Of a DNA stretch of 64,000 nucleotides, positions 1 to 10,500 are shown one piece after another (position 1 is the first letter of the stretch; the number at the start of each line of letters is the position of its first letter). Both the position numbers and the translations under genes were made by a program. A model generated the notes under the pieces. The model ran no database searches, was not told the DNA's origin, and saw only the letters and a list, made by a program, of their open reading frames with translations. This stretch comes from Pseudo-nitzschia pungens (Eukaryota > Bacillariophyta > Bacillariophyceae > Bacillariales > Bacillariaceae). The stretch spans positions 9,149,001-9,213,000 of the forward strand of contig CM074758.1 in assembly GCA_037355855.1 (NCBI GenBank). The letters run 5' to 3'.

Positions 1-861
1 GGGAGGAGGACGATCGACCGCACAATCCGCAGCTGCTAACACGTCGCGGACCGCAGCCCGGCGGTCCGGAAGAGTATTGGAAAAACGGCGTTCTGACGGA
101 AGTATCCCGGGAGCAAATCGGGTTCATCGCGGAGGGACTCTTCAAGGAATTGTGGGCCCGGTGCGGGAAGCAGGTGGCGATCGACCAGGTGTCCCTGATG
201 GTTGCGGAGGTTCAATTTTCCCGCGGCTTCGATCTGCTCTATAAAATCCACGACAACGAGGCCGCGCTCCAGGAATTCAACAAGTCGCTAAAGATTCGCG
301 AGACCATTCCTGGGCAAGGACCATCGCGACACGGGGAAAACGTACTGCTTCGTGGGGCACACGCTGCGAGAAATGCGAGATTTCGACAATGCCCTGGGCC
401 AGTATCGTTCCGCGCTCCGCATCCTCGTGGCGTTGCTGGGAAAAAATCACAGCCACACAAAGGATGTGATTTCTTGCGTCGACGATGTCTTGAAGGCGAA
501 GGGATACCCGGACGGACAAGTCAGTGATTACCTCACGTGCCTGCTGACGAGCATGGAACACAAACGGAACGGAGACGAACTGATGGAATCGAACGGTGGT
601 GATTTTGATCTGGCCATCGAAGCCTACAAAAAGGCTCTGATCGTCGAAGAAATCGACGTGATTGGCAAGTACCATCCCGATACGGCCGAAATCTACAGCA
701 AAATCGGTTCTTGCATGGCTCGCACCGGTGATTTGAAGAAGGCATGTGTCGAATACGGAAATGCCCTATCGATATATGCGGTGACATTGGGATCGGATCA
801 TCGGGATACGAAGGAAGCGCTGAAGCACATTCAAAACTTGCCCTCTCTGATGTTGAGATGA
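1..861 (+). CDS. TPR (kinesin light chain-like) protein, 3' part, frame-disrupted
   Basis: This is the 3' end of a gene that begins before the window. Reading frame 3 is open from base 3 and gives a helical sequence with the TPR-like segment EEALQEFNKSLKIRE-type (seen as AALQEFNKSLKIRE). At about 300-308 the coding signal moves to frame 1 (+1), where it continues FLGKDHRDTGKTY, then DFDNALGQYRSALRI, LLGKNHSHTKDV, and later DFDLAIEAYKKALIVEE, IGKYHPDTAEIYSKIG and LKKACVEYGNALSIYAVTLG, stopping at 861. The ~42-residue periodicity with LGKxHxDT signatures is typical of kinesin-light-chain TPRs, which act as protein-protein scaffolds; no partner can be inferred. The frame change needs one extra base, so it is either a sequence error or a broken gene. 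The family call is firm; function beyond scaffolding is unknown. Confidence 0.75.
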
Positions 862-2473
862 GAGCGGGTATCTTTCGTTGTAAACTAGTAATTGGGAGAG
901 AAAAGACATATTCGTTGTGGAAATTTCATGTTCGGCAGGGCAGTTTGCCTGTATCATACGAGTTTCGTACTAGTATTTTTTTTGGAAAGGAAAAGCCAAG
1001 CTGTACGCACCGCAATTAAGTTACGCATAGAGGGGCGGTGTTGTTGTCAGCAATGATCGCATACTCCACTGGTTGTGTTGTAGAGCATCAATTAGATGTA
1101 GAAAATCGATGTGCCATCGGTGACTGGAGGCATCAAGACAAAAAGGGACCCAGTCAAAACTCAGCTTCCTCCGTCATCCTGGTGTCAGGAAGCCAGACAA
1201 CATGAAATTCTCAAAACAAGATCGATACTTTCAAAAAAATTGAATCAATAGTAACACTTATCAAAACGTCTTTGACCGCGATTTGAGCTGACTGAGATAC
1301 CATTCACACCAAAAATATTGCCTCCATAGACTGCACTAATATGGAGTTCAGGCAACATGTGCTCCTGCCCAGTATTTCTTACTATACTCCATGATGAAAA
1401 TGTTAAAACAACATGACATCTAAACTAAAAAAAATTGTAGTTATCTCAATCTGCCATGTCAAAAATGTGACTGTTCAGTCAACCAAAAAAAAAGATCAAC
1501 CAAAGGTTGCATCCTGTATTTGATAATATCTTCCCTCGTCATTTCTGTTTCAAAAAAATACTACTAATGTTGTACAATGCAGAACACACCAACTGTACTA
1601 GTAGTACTACTAGTAGCTACTAGCTACTACAAGTACTAGAATATGCAGGCAATCATTCTAATCGGCAGAAAAGAATTATCTAAATTGTATTTCCCAACCA
1701 CCAGCACCAGCATGTTATTCTGGTGGTGATTGTCCCTGGGATTAAACAATATTAGTACGACTACTACTACTACTACTAGTACACGCGACGCTGTTGTACA
1801 TGTTGTAATCGATACTACTAAGGAGAAAGGACGAGACGACTCGTCTGAACTTTATCTTCCCATACTGCTCCTTGCAAGCGATAAGTTTCCAACCTTTACT
1901 ATCTATTTCAGCACCTCCTTCTTCTGAGCACCGTCGACTCTTTATAAATCTCAAAGCAAACTGGTCGAGCCGCACTGAGTCCATCTTAGTAGTAGTACTA
2001 CTACTACTAGTAGTAGTAGAAAATAGCTGGTCGTTTGAGGAAATATTACTAGTATTAGTTGTGTGAAAATTGTGAACTATAAATTATTGGGATCCTTTTC
2101 TTGATATTGGAGTGAATTCCCTATCCTTTGGAATGAGACTCATTCATTCCATGACTTTACTACTACTAGTATGTGCACAAAGGTAGTACTCGTCCCTTTC
2201 CTCGCTTTCATCCCTCTTTAATCTCCCAATAGTGTCCAGAGTCTCATATCAGTATACTACAAATTGTGGTGGAAGCAACCAATATACTACGTAGCATTCG
2301 TCACGGCATGGTGATAGTACTACTAGTAGTATCAAATGCATTTCCATCCGAGTTTCTCACCGCAGCTCAATACCCTGCTGCCTTTGACGACCAACACAGT
2401 CGATCCCTTCTTCCACTACTGCATCTATCATCTATTATTGCCATCCCGACGACGTTGTGGAATCCGGATGCTG
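862..2473. other. Gene-free spacer with TAC/TAG palindromic clusters
   Basis: No convincing gene is visible on either strand; open frames are short and of low complexity. The stretch is AT-rich and holds several clusters of TAC/TAG trinucleotides that mirror around ACTAGT (about 1596-1640, 1750-1785, 1985-2030, 2155-2170, 2315-2332). These can fold back on themselves. The 3' UTRs of the flanking convergent TPR and BTB genes should lie here. Confidence 0.6.
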
Positions 2474-2975
2474 CTATTCCGTCGTCAATTTGCCAGAGTC
2501 CCTCCTGCCGTATCCCTCGGATTCACGGATCATGCTCTTGCTGTGGTTGGCACGAAGCTGGCGCTGGGCGGCCTTTTTCAGGCGGGCACACGAGTGGGAC
2601 TTTGCCAGCACCAAGAGATCGGACGCATTGGGTGGCCGGAGGAACCTGGTCACGAGCAGCGACTCGGTGCAGGCCGTCGCAGCCAAATCGGTCGGACGCC
2701 CCGAGGAATTCCCGGGCCGTCGCCTCGTCGTTCATCTCCGGTCTGCGATCCGTGTAGATGTACTCGAGAACGGCCTCGAAGATCTCGCTCCGGATTCCCG
2801 ACACGGGGACGCACCCGTCCTCGTCGTCGTGCTCCGCCAGGATATCGAAGAGCGCCCTGGCCCTGGCGGACAGAAGGATGCGGTGGACCAGGTATTCCTT
2901 TCCATCGTCCAGGAGAAAGGTTGCTTCGCTAATGGTCTTGGGTCTCTTGCTGCTAGCCCGTGAGCACGGTGTCAT
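2474..2975 (-). CDS. BTB/POZ-domain protein, frame-disrupted
   Basis: A short BTB/POZ protein starting at the ATG whose first base is 2975. The first ~105 residues form a recognisable BTB fold: FLLDDGKEYLVHRILLSARA (the ligand-exposed VHRxxLSARS-type motif), FDILAEHDDEDG, IRSEIFEAVLEYIYTDRRP and TAREFLGASDRFGCDGL. The expected end of the domain is in the next frame (+1) from about 2660: ESLLVTRFLRPPNASDLLVL, then AKSHSCARLKKAAQ and a final MIRESEGY, stopping at 2474. This order matches BTB proteins in which the domain is followed by a BACK-like helical tail; such proteins usually dimerise and often serve as Cullin-3 substrate adaptors. The frame change near 2655-2665 lies inside the domain, so the gene is either disrupted or affected by a sequence error. 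No second domain is present. Confidence 0.75.
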
Positions 2976-4569
2976 GGTAACGGATGATAGCGAGTGTCAA
3001 CTTCTTCAATACTACTACTACTACTAAAGCACGCCACGTACCGATCTGCTGGCTGTGTAATTTGGATGATGATGTTGGTTTGAGCTGTGTTCTCGAGGCA
3101 GACCGTATTGTATGTTGGGTTCATCAGTGGTTATGGAAAACAATCCAAAGTAAGAAGTGACGAGACCGCAACAACCATCAGGTTTCTTTCGTTGGAAGAA
3201 GGAAATAGTGCCGAACCACTCCAGACCCTAGTACTACTACTACTAGTAGTGCTCGGCTTCGGATCGCGAAGGCAAACTGTTTCCATCGCGATCCCAAATC
3301 GTGACACAACTCCCTGTAATGCCGGTATTACTAGTAGCATTATTACTATCATTTCAATAAAACAACTTCGAACGTCCTTTCTTCTTCTTGTCGTGAGAGA
3401 ATATGAGATACCGTATTCCAAACTCGAAACTACTGTTGCCAATAGCATTTATCATCCGTGGGTCGTGGCATTCGTCACAAGAATGCTCGCCTCAAGTTGC
3501 GATGCTCGCCTCAAGTTCCAATGTTCTTCGCCTCAAGTTGCGAAAAGAAATTCTGACAAACAACAACAAGAAGGATCCCAAGCGAATGATGTATCTGATC
3601 GATCCTATTTTTTGTTTTGAGATCCCGAACAAAAAGAAGCATTCCGTTTGACCTAGTATTATGAGTAGTAGTAGTACTAGTATAATGATTCAAATTCAGA
3701 TTGCTACTACTACTAGTAGTATGATGATCTTCTTCGTTGTCTTCGTGAACATCCTACAAGAAGAAGCAACAACAAGCAACTAGGAACGGCTTTGCATCTC
3801 TAGAAGATGAACTTTCTAGATAGTAGTACTAGTAGTAACCTTACTACTACTAGCAGTAGGACTACTAGCAGAAGAATGGGAGAAATAGGAAGAATGATAG
3901 TACTAGTACTAGTAGTACCACTACCAGTACTAGCATCAATCATACTACAATAAAGAATAGTGATATCACCATAATATTATCTATGGTACGTACCTATGAA
4001 TAAATCCTAATCATATGATCGTAGAACAGAATACCGGTGGAGGGAAGACCCGAACCGAAGAAGAACACGGGTCACGAATTTCGATTCGATTCGTGATCGA
4101 CATAATCCGTGATTGAATTATTTTGTGATGATGATTGAGATTTTTTCATTTTTTCGTTCCCGGAAACCGTTCCGCCTGGCATGCCTGCATGCTTGCTTCG
4201 TGATTGGATTTCGGCAAGCAAGCAAGGAAAAAACAAAAAAGAAAGAATCATCATCGACTGCCCCGTTCTGTGCTCGATGCTGTACCTTACCTGGTAATCT
4301 TACCATAAGGTTACAGTACAGGATACGATACCCGGTACCGTTACACCAGATGGCATCAGTCTGCATTCTGCATCGACATCAATCAAAAAACAACTACCGA
4401 CGCAACGAAGAAGAGGACTCGAGTCCCGAGAAAAACGCGGCCGACCTCGTTCGTTTCGGGAGGAAACATCGCATCACATTCAGTCACGTTGCAACCCACA
4501 GTGCCTTAGTTCCCAACGAACCCAATCGACTCCGCGTTTCTCGATCATCAATCAACAAACAACATTGCA
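2976..4569. other. Spacer between divergent BTB and PH genes
   Basis: No supported gene is seen. The spacer carries the promoters of two divergent genes. It contains more ACTAGT-centred TAC/TAG clusters (3005-3026, 3228-3250, 3660-3720, 3820-3860, 3898-3930) and one cluster of GTAAGGTTAC-like words (about 4283-4320). Bases 3488-3540 hold three partly repeated copies of a CTCAAGTTGCGATG-like word. Confidence 0.5.
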
Positions 4570-4803
4570 ATGAATCCAATGCCCCAGCAGCAGCATCAGA
4601 TCTACGGAGTGCCACCGATGACCGCTCCCGGCTATGGTGTGCCGCAGCAGCAGCAGCAACAGCAGCAACAGCCGATGTATTCACAGCAGCAGCCCATGTA
4701 TGCGCAGCAGCAGCCAATGTACTCCCAGCAGCAGCCAAGCATGCAGCAACCGTCTATGCAGCAACCGTCTATGCGGCAACCCTCGATGCAGCAGCCAACC
4801 CTT

Positions 4804-4837
<34 letters not shown>

Positions 4838-4845
4838 GCCCAATC

Positions 4846-4885
<40 letters not shown>

Positions 4886-6060
4886 CTCCACGGCGGCAAG
4901 CTCAGCCCCGAGCCCACATGGCCCGGCCTCCCTACGTGGATCCAAACACCAACATTATTTACGAGACGGACAATGCCGAATACGAGGGATTCCTGACGAA
5001 ACAATCCATGTGGTTGAAGGTGCGTTGATTGGAACGGAGTGGATTGTTGTGGAGTCGAGTCAATCGGTATTGTTATTTGCGTTGGTTTCGTTTCGGAGGT
5101 TGAATCCCAAGGCGGCGGGGCACTACCCAAAAGCGATGGCGATTGGATTGGGTTGGATTGAATTTCGATAGCACTTCTGGCACGGGGAAACAAAAGAAAA
5201 CAAAACGAAACGAAATGAAAGAAACAAAACAAAACGAAATAAAACGATGGTCTTTGCGTACGGAGATTCAGGCAGATGGAATTGATTGGATTGGATTGGA
5301 TTCCTGGTTTCGTGCATCAAACGGCTAGTTCCAATTTGGTCCGCGGCATTCTGGTGTTCCGAGATTATCGTATCCCATAATAAGCATCGCAATTCATTGC
5401 ATTGGATCTGCGAAGATCAGACCCAATCTCGTTTTGCATCCCTTTTCGCTTTGATTGGAATTGTGCTTCGAACCAATTTGGAATTGGAATTTCCCGGCCC
5501 CTTTTGTACTTCTCATTCTCACCATCCTTCTGTCTGTGTGTGTTTGTCTTGAATCGCTTCTCTTCTCTTGTCGTTGCATTGCATTGCATTGCATTGCATT
5601 GCATTGCATCCCATCCCCTTCCTTTGCATCCCAGGACTGGCGCCGCCGCTTCTTTTTGCTCAAGGGAAGCAAGCTCTTTTACTGCTCCAACGAGTTCTCG
5701 ACCCCCCACGGGATGATCGACCTGGCCCTCTGCACGACCGTCAAGTCGGCCGACCTCAAGAGCCGCAAGCGCAACTCCTTCGAGATCTCGACGCCGGAGA
5801 TTACTTACCTTTTGTACGCCGACACGGAACAGGAAAAGGACGACTGGATCGGACGAGTCGGAAAGGCCATCGTGCGCTGCTCCTCGACGTACTACAGCCA
5901 GTCGGCGTCCGGATCGGGCGTCAAGCAGCAGCGCCAGCAGCAGCAGGGCGGCCTGTACGGAGGAGGGCAATACGGGTACCAGCACTCGGCCATGGACAGC
6001 GACGACGACGACATCTACTACGAGGATCCCAACAACGAGAATCCCTATTTCAATGACTGA
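4570..6060 (+). CDS. Polyglutamine PH-domain protein, two exons
   Basis: Exon 1 is 4570-5019 and exon 2 is 5635-6060. The 615-bp phase-0 intron has donor AAG|GTGCGT and acceptor CCCAG|GAC. The product has 291 residues. Residues 1-120 are low complexity: PMYxQQQ repeats, PSMQQ repeats and two polyglutamine tracts. A pleckstrin-homology domain spans about residues 138-234: YEGFLTKQSMWLK crosses the intron into DWRRRFFLLKGSKLFYC, and the C-terminal helix has the invariant Trp (DDWIGRVGKAI). The tail is Gln- and Gly-rich and ends in an acidic stretch. PH domains bind phosphoinositides or proteins at membranes; the WRRRFFLL basic face suggests membrane recruitment, which is inference. The splice is supported by joining two halves of one domain. 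The intron contains ATTGG and CATTG pentanucleotide runs. Confidence 0.9.
5575..5610. repeat. (CATTG)n pentanucleotide microsatellite in PH-gene intron
   Basis: Six to seven copies of a 5-base unit lie within the intron, just upstream of the 3' splice site. This is one of about fifteen period-5 repeats in this window. Confidence 0.9.
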
Positions 6061-7503
6061 TGATTTGGAAATAGAGTGGAGTGGAGTGGAGTGGAGTGGA
6101 ATGGAATGAAATGAAATGAAATCCGGAACGGAAGTGTATTTGGAACGAGGCGTTGCTCGATGCGATCCCAATCATTCGTGAAATGATACGATGGATGGAT
6201 GAATGAAGGAAGGAATGCATCGAATCGCTTGTTCCTTTCCTTTCCTTTCCTTTCCTTTCCTTCCGACAATGACCCTTGTACCACGATCAACACGGCAACG
6301 GGCAGACCCATGGGTTTCACTTGGAACGATGGCGATGCAGCGGAGTGTGGGCAAGAAATAAGAACGAATATTTTGTATTATATGGAGAATCGAAGAATAG
6401 TATATAATCATGGCAGAATTATATGCGCGAGTGCGAGATGCACGAAACGGAACAGAGGGACGGGGGTCGAGCAGAAACAACAGGAAAAGTAAACCAATAC
6501 CAATTTTAATATCATACGATGAATAATAATGAAAAGCACAACGAAATCTTCGATGCCATCCAGAACTAAGTAACGTTTCGTTTCGTTTCGTTTCGTTTCA
6601 TTGCGTTTCCCGTTGCGTTTCCCGTCGCCCGATTGCTTGCATGCTTCAATGAAATTTTTGATTCGCGTTGGCGGCGAATAAGGTTTGATTGATCTAGGAA
6701 CCAATACGGTTGCGGAAACCCATGCTCTGCGGGTCCCGCTTTGCCGGAACGGAAAAATCGATGTTTTCGTTCATCCACGCGGCTTCCGTATCTTAGCCCA
6801 TTGCAACTCTGTGCAAACAAAACAAAGGACAACAAAACAAAACAAAACAAAACAAAACCAAACCGCTTCATTTATGACCGGGCCAAAATGAATGCATGCT
6901 TCGTCGAGTTGGTTGGCACGCGTTCGTTCATTGCAGTGCAGTGCATTGCATTGCATTGTATTGTATTCCGTTCCATTCTAGTTCATTCTTTCACTCCATT
7001 CCCACGGTTTTGTTGTTAACATTCACCAGCATCATCGAGGCTTGGTTCGCGGTCGAGTCGATTTCTCTGGGAATATACAAAACCATATCAAGTACGAGGA
7101 GTGCGAGAACGAGCATGAGTCCGAGTTCAGCGGTTCGTTTCGGGGTCCGAGCACGCACGATGGTACTTGCGTGCATTCGTTCCCGTCGTTGAAAGAAACG
7201 ATGACAACTCGAGGTAAGGGAACGCAATGCGAGTGATACTACAACTAATTACTGCTACTGCTACTGCTACTAGTATCCATCCAAGGCCGACGAAGGCCCG
7301 TTGTGTTTCGAACAATGCCAATGGCAACGACTGCTAATACTGTTTTCGTTCCACGATTCCATCAACGTGGCTTCGAATCACGTTCAAGGTGTCGGATCTA
7401 TTGTATTGGATACAGAATTACAATACATACGTGTACACGCCGTACACGTAGTGGTATAACATTCATAATATTATAATGATACTCTCTCACTATTATATTA
7501 CTA
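6061..7503. other. Spacer rich in pentanucleotide repeats
   Basis: No supported gene is seen between the convergent PH and PT-repeat genes. Five period-5 microsatellites are visible: GGAGT (6074-6100), CCTTT (6233-6262), CGTTT (6572-6600), AAAAC (6830-6860) and CATTG (6938-6968). The rest shows no coding bias. Both 3' UTRs should be here. Confidence 0.6.
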
Positions 7504-10500
7504 TCACAGTGCTTTTAATAGTGTAGAATTTATATCCGAGGATTCTTCCTTTTCTGCTTTGACAGCCACGCTCGTCGATGGATTCATTCGTCCGTCTCTT
7601 ACCAAAAGCACCGTGAAACTGTTTCCGGCTCCCGGCATGCAAATTCCCGGCCAGCAGCACACGGAGTTGTTGCAGTTGGCGCCCAGTTTCCGGCAAGATC
7701 CCTTTGGCGGTGCCCCGTACGGGAGCCACGTGTGATCGCAATCTTCCGGGTCCCTCGAATCCGGTAAGCAGGTTTCGAAGTCCTCCGAGCAGCAACCCAT
7801 GCTGGTCGGTTCCGGGGTGGCTTCGGGTGTGGGATTCCGGTGTCGGTTGGGGCGTTGGAGCATGCGTCGGTTGGGGCGTTGGTTCGGGAGTGGGTGCAGG
7901 AGTCGGAACCGGAGTGGGCTGGGGAGTGGGCGCATGCGTTGGGACGGGAGTAGGAGCCGGTGTTGGGGCAGGCGTCGGCTGGAGCGTTGGTGCGGGTGTG
8001 GGTGCAGGAGTCGGAACCGGAGTGGGTTGATGAGTGGGAACATGCGTTGGGACAGGCGTCGGCTGGAGCGTTGGTGCGGGTGTAGGTGCAGGAGTAGGAA
8101 CTGGAGTGGGAACTGGAGTGGGCACCGGTGTTGGAGCAGGCGTCGGCTGGAGCGTTGGTCCGGGTGTAGGTGCATGGGTCGGAACCGGAGTGGGCTGGGG
8201 AGTGGGCACATGCGTTGGGGCAGGCGTCGGCTGGAGCGTTGGTCCGGGTGTAGGTGCAGGAGTAGGAACTGGAGTAGGCACATGCGTTGGGACAGGCGTT
8301 GGCTGAAGCGTCGGTCCAGGGGTAGGTGCACGGGTCGGAACCGGAGTAGGCTGGGGAGTGGGCACATGCGTTGGGGCAGGCGTCGGCTGGATTGTTGGTC
8401 CGGGTGTAGGTGCAAGAGTAGGAACTGGAGTGGGAACCGGCGTTGGAGCAGGCGTTGGGACAGGCGTCGGCTGGAGCGTCGGTCCCGGAGTGGGTTGCAG
8501 AGTGGGCACCGGTGTTGGAGCAGGCGTCGGCTGGAGAGTTGGTCCAGGGGTAGGTGCACGGGTCGGAACCGGAGTGGGCTGGGGAGTGGGCACATGCGTT
8601 GGGGCAGGCGTCGGCTGGAGTGTTGGTCCGGGTGTAAGGTGCAAGAGTAGGAACTGGAGTGGGAACCGGCGTTGGAGCAGGCGTTGGGACAGGCGTCGGC
8701 TGGAGCGTCGGTCCCGGAGTGGGTTGCAGAGTGGGCACCGGTGTTGGAGCAGGCGTCGGCTGGAGAGTTGGTCCAGGGGTAGGTGCACGGGTCGGAACCG
8801 GAGTGGGCTGGGGAGTGGGCACATGCGTTGGGGCAGGCGTCGGCTGGAGTGTTGGTCCGGGTGAAGGTGCAAGAGTAGGAACTGGAGTGGGAACCGGCGT
8901 TGGAGCAGGCGTTGGGACAGGCGTCGGCTGGAGCGTCGGTCCCGGAGTGGGTTGCAGAGTGGGCACCGGTGTTGGAGCAGGCGTCGGCTGGAGAGTTGGT
9001 CCGGGTGAAGGGGCAGGAGTAGGTTCAGGAGTGGGCGCCAGTGTTGGAACAGGAGTTGGTCCCGGAGTGGGTTGCGGAGTGGGCACCGGTGTCGGAGCAG
9101 GCGTCGGCTGGAGTGTTGGTCCGGGTGTAGGTGCAGGAGTGGGCACCGGCGTCGGCTGGAGCGTTGGTCCCAGAGTAGGTTGAGGAGTAGGTTCAGGAGT
9201 GGGCGCCAATGTTGGAACAGGAGTTGGTTGGAGCGTTGGTACAGGAGTAGGTCCAGGAGTTGGTTGTGGAGTCGGCGACAATGTTGGAACAGGTGTAGGT
9301 CCAGGTGTAGGTCCAGGAGTTGGTTGTGGAGTCAGCGTCAATTTCGGTTCAGGTGTAGGTCCAGGAGTTGGTTGTGGGGTCGGCGCCAGTGTTGGTACAG
9401 GAGAAGGTCTAGGAGTTGGAAAAGGCGTTGGGTTCAGAGTAGGCGACGCAGAAGGACTGCTACTTGGACTTGCGGAGGGAGATGCATGTGGTCCTGCTGA
9501 TGGGACTGCAGTTGGTGAGTCGCTTGCCAATGTCGTTGGAGAAGCACTGGGCGACGCAAAAGGACTGCTGCTTGGACTTGCGGAGGGAGATGCATGTGGT
9601 CCTGCTGATGGGACTGCAGTTGGTGAGTCGCTTGCCAATGTCGTTGGAGAAGCACTGGGCGACGCAAAAGGACTGCTGCTTGGACTTGCGGAGGGAGATG
9701 CATGTGGTCCTGCTGATGGGACTGCAGTTGGTGAGTCGCTTGCCAATGTCGTTGGAGAAGCACTGGGCGACGCAAAAGGACTGCTGCTTGGACTTGCGGA
9801 GGGAGATGCATGTGGTCCTGCTGATGGGACTGCAGTTGGTGAGTCGCTTGCCAATGTCGTCGGAGAAGCACTGGGCGACGCAAAAGGACTGCTGCTTGGA
9901 CTTGCGGAGGGAGATGCATGTGGTCCTGCTGATGGGACTGCAGTTGGTGAGTCGCTTGCCAATGTCGTCGGAGAAGCACTGGGCGACGCAAAAGGACTGC
10001 TGCTTGGACTTGCGGAGGGAGATGCATGTGGTCCTGCTGATGGGACTGCAGTTGGTGAGTCGCTTGCCAATGTCGTCGGAGAAGCACTGGGCGACGCAAA
10101 AGGACTGCTGCTTGGACTTGCGGAGGGAGATGCATGTGGTCCTGCTGATGGGACTGCAGTTGGTGAGTCGCTTGCCAATGTCGTCGGAGAAGCACTGGGC
10201 GACGCAAAAGGACTGCTGCTTGGACTTGCGGAGGGAGAGGCATGTGGTCCTGCTGATGGGACTGCAGTTGGTGAATCGCTTGCCAATGTCGTCGGAGAAG
10301 CACTGGGCGACGCAGAAGGACTGCTGCTTGGACTTGCGGAGGGAGATGCATGTGGTCCTGCTGATGGGACTGCAGTTGGTGAGTCGCTTGCCAATGTCGT
10401 TGGAGAAGCACTGAGCGACGCAGAAGGATTGCTGCTTGGACTTGCGGAGGGAGATGCATGTGGTCCTGCTGATGGGACTGCAGTTGGTGAGTCGCTTGCC

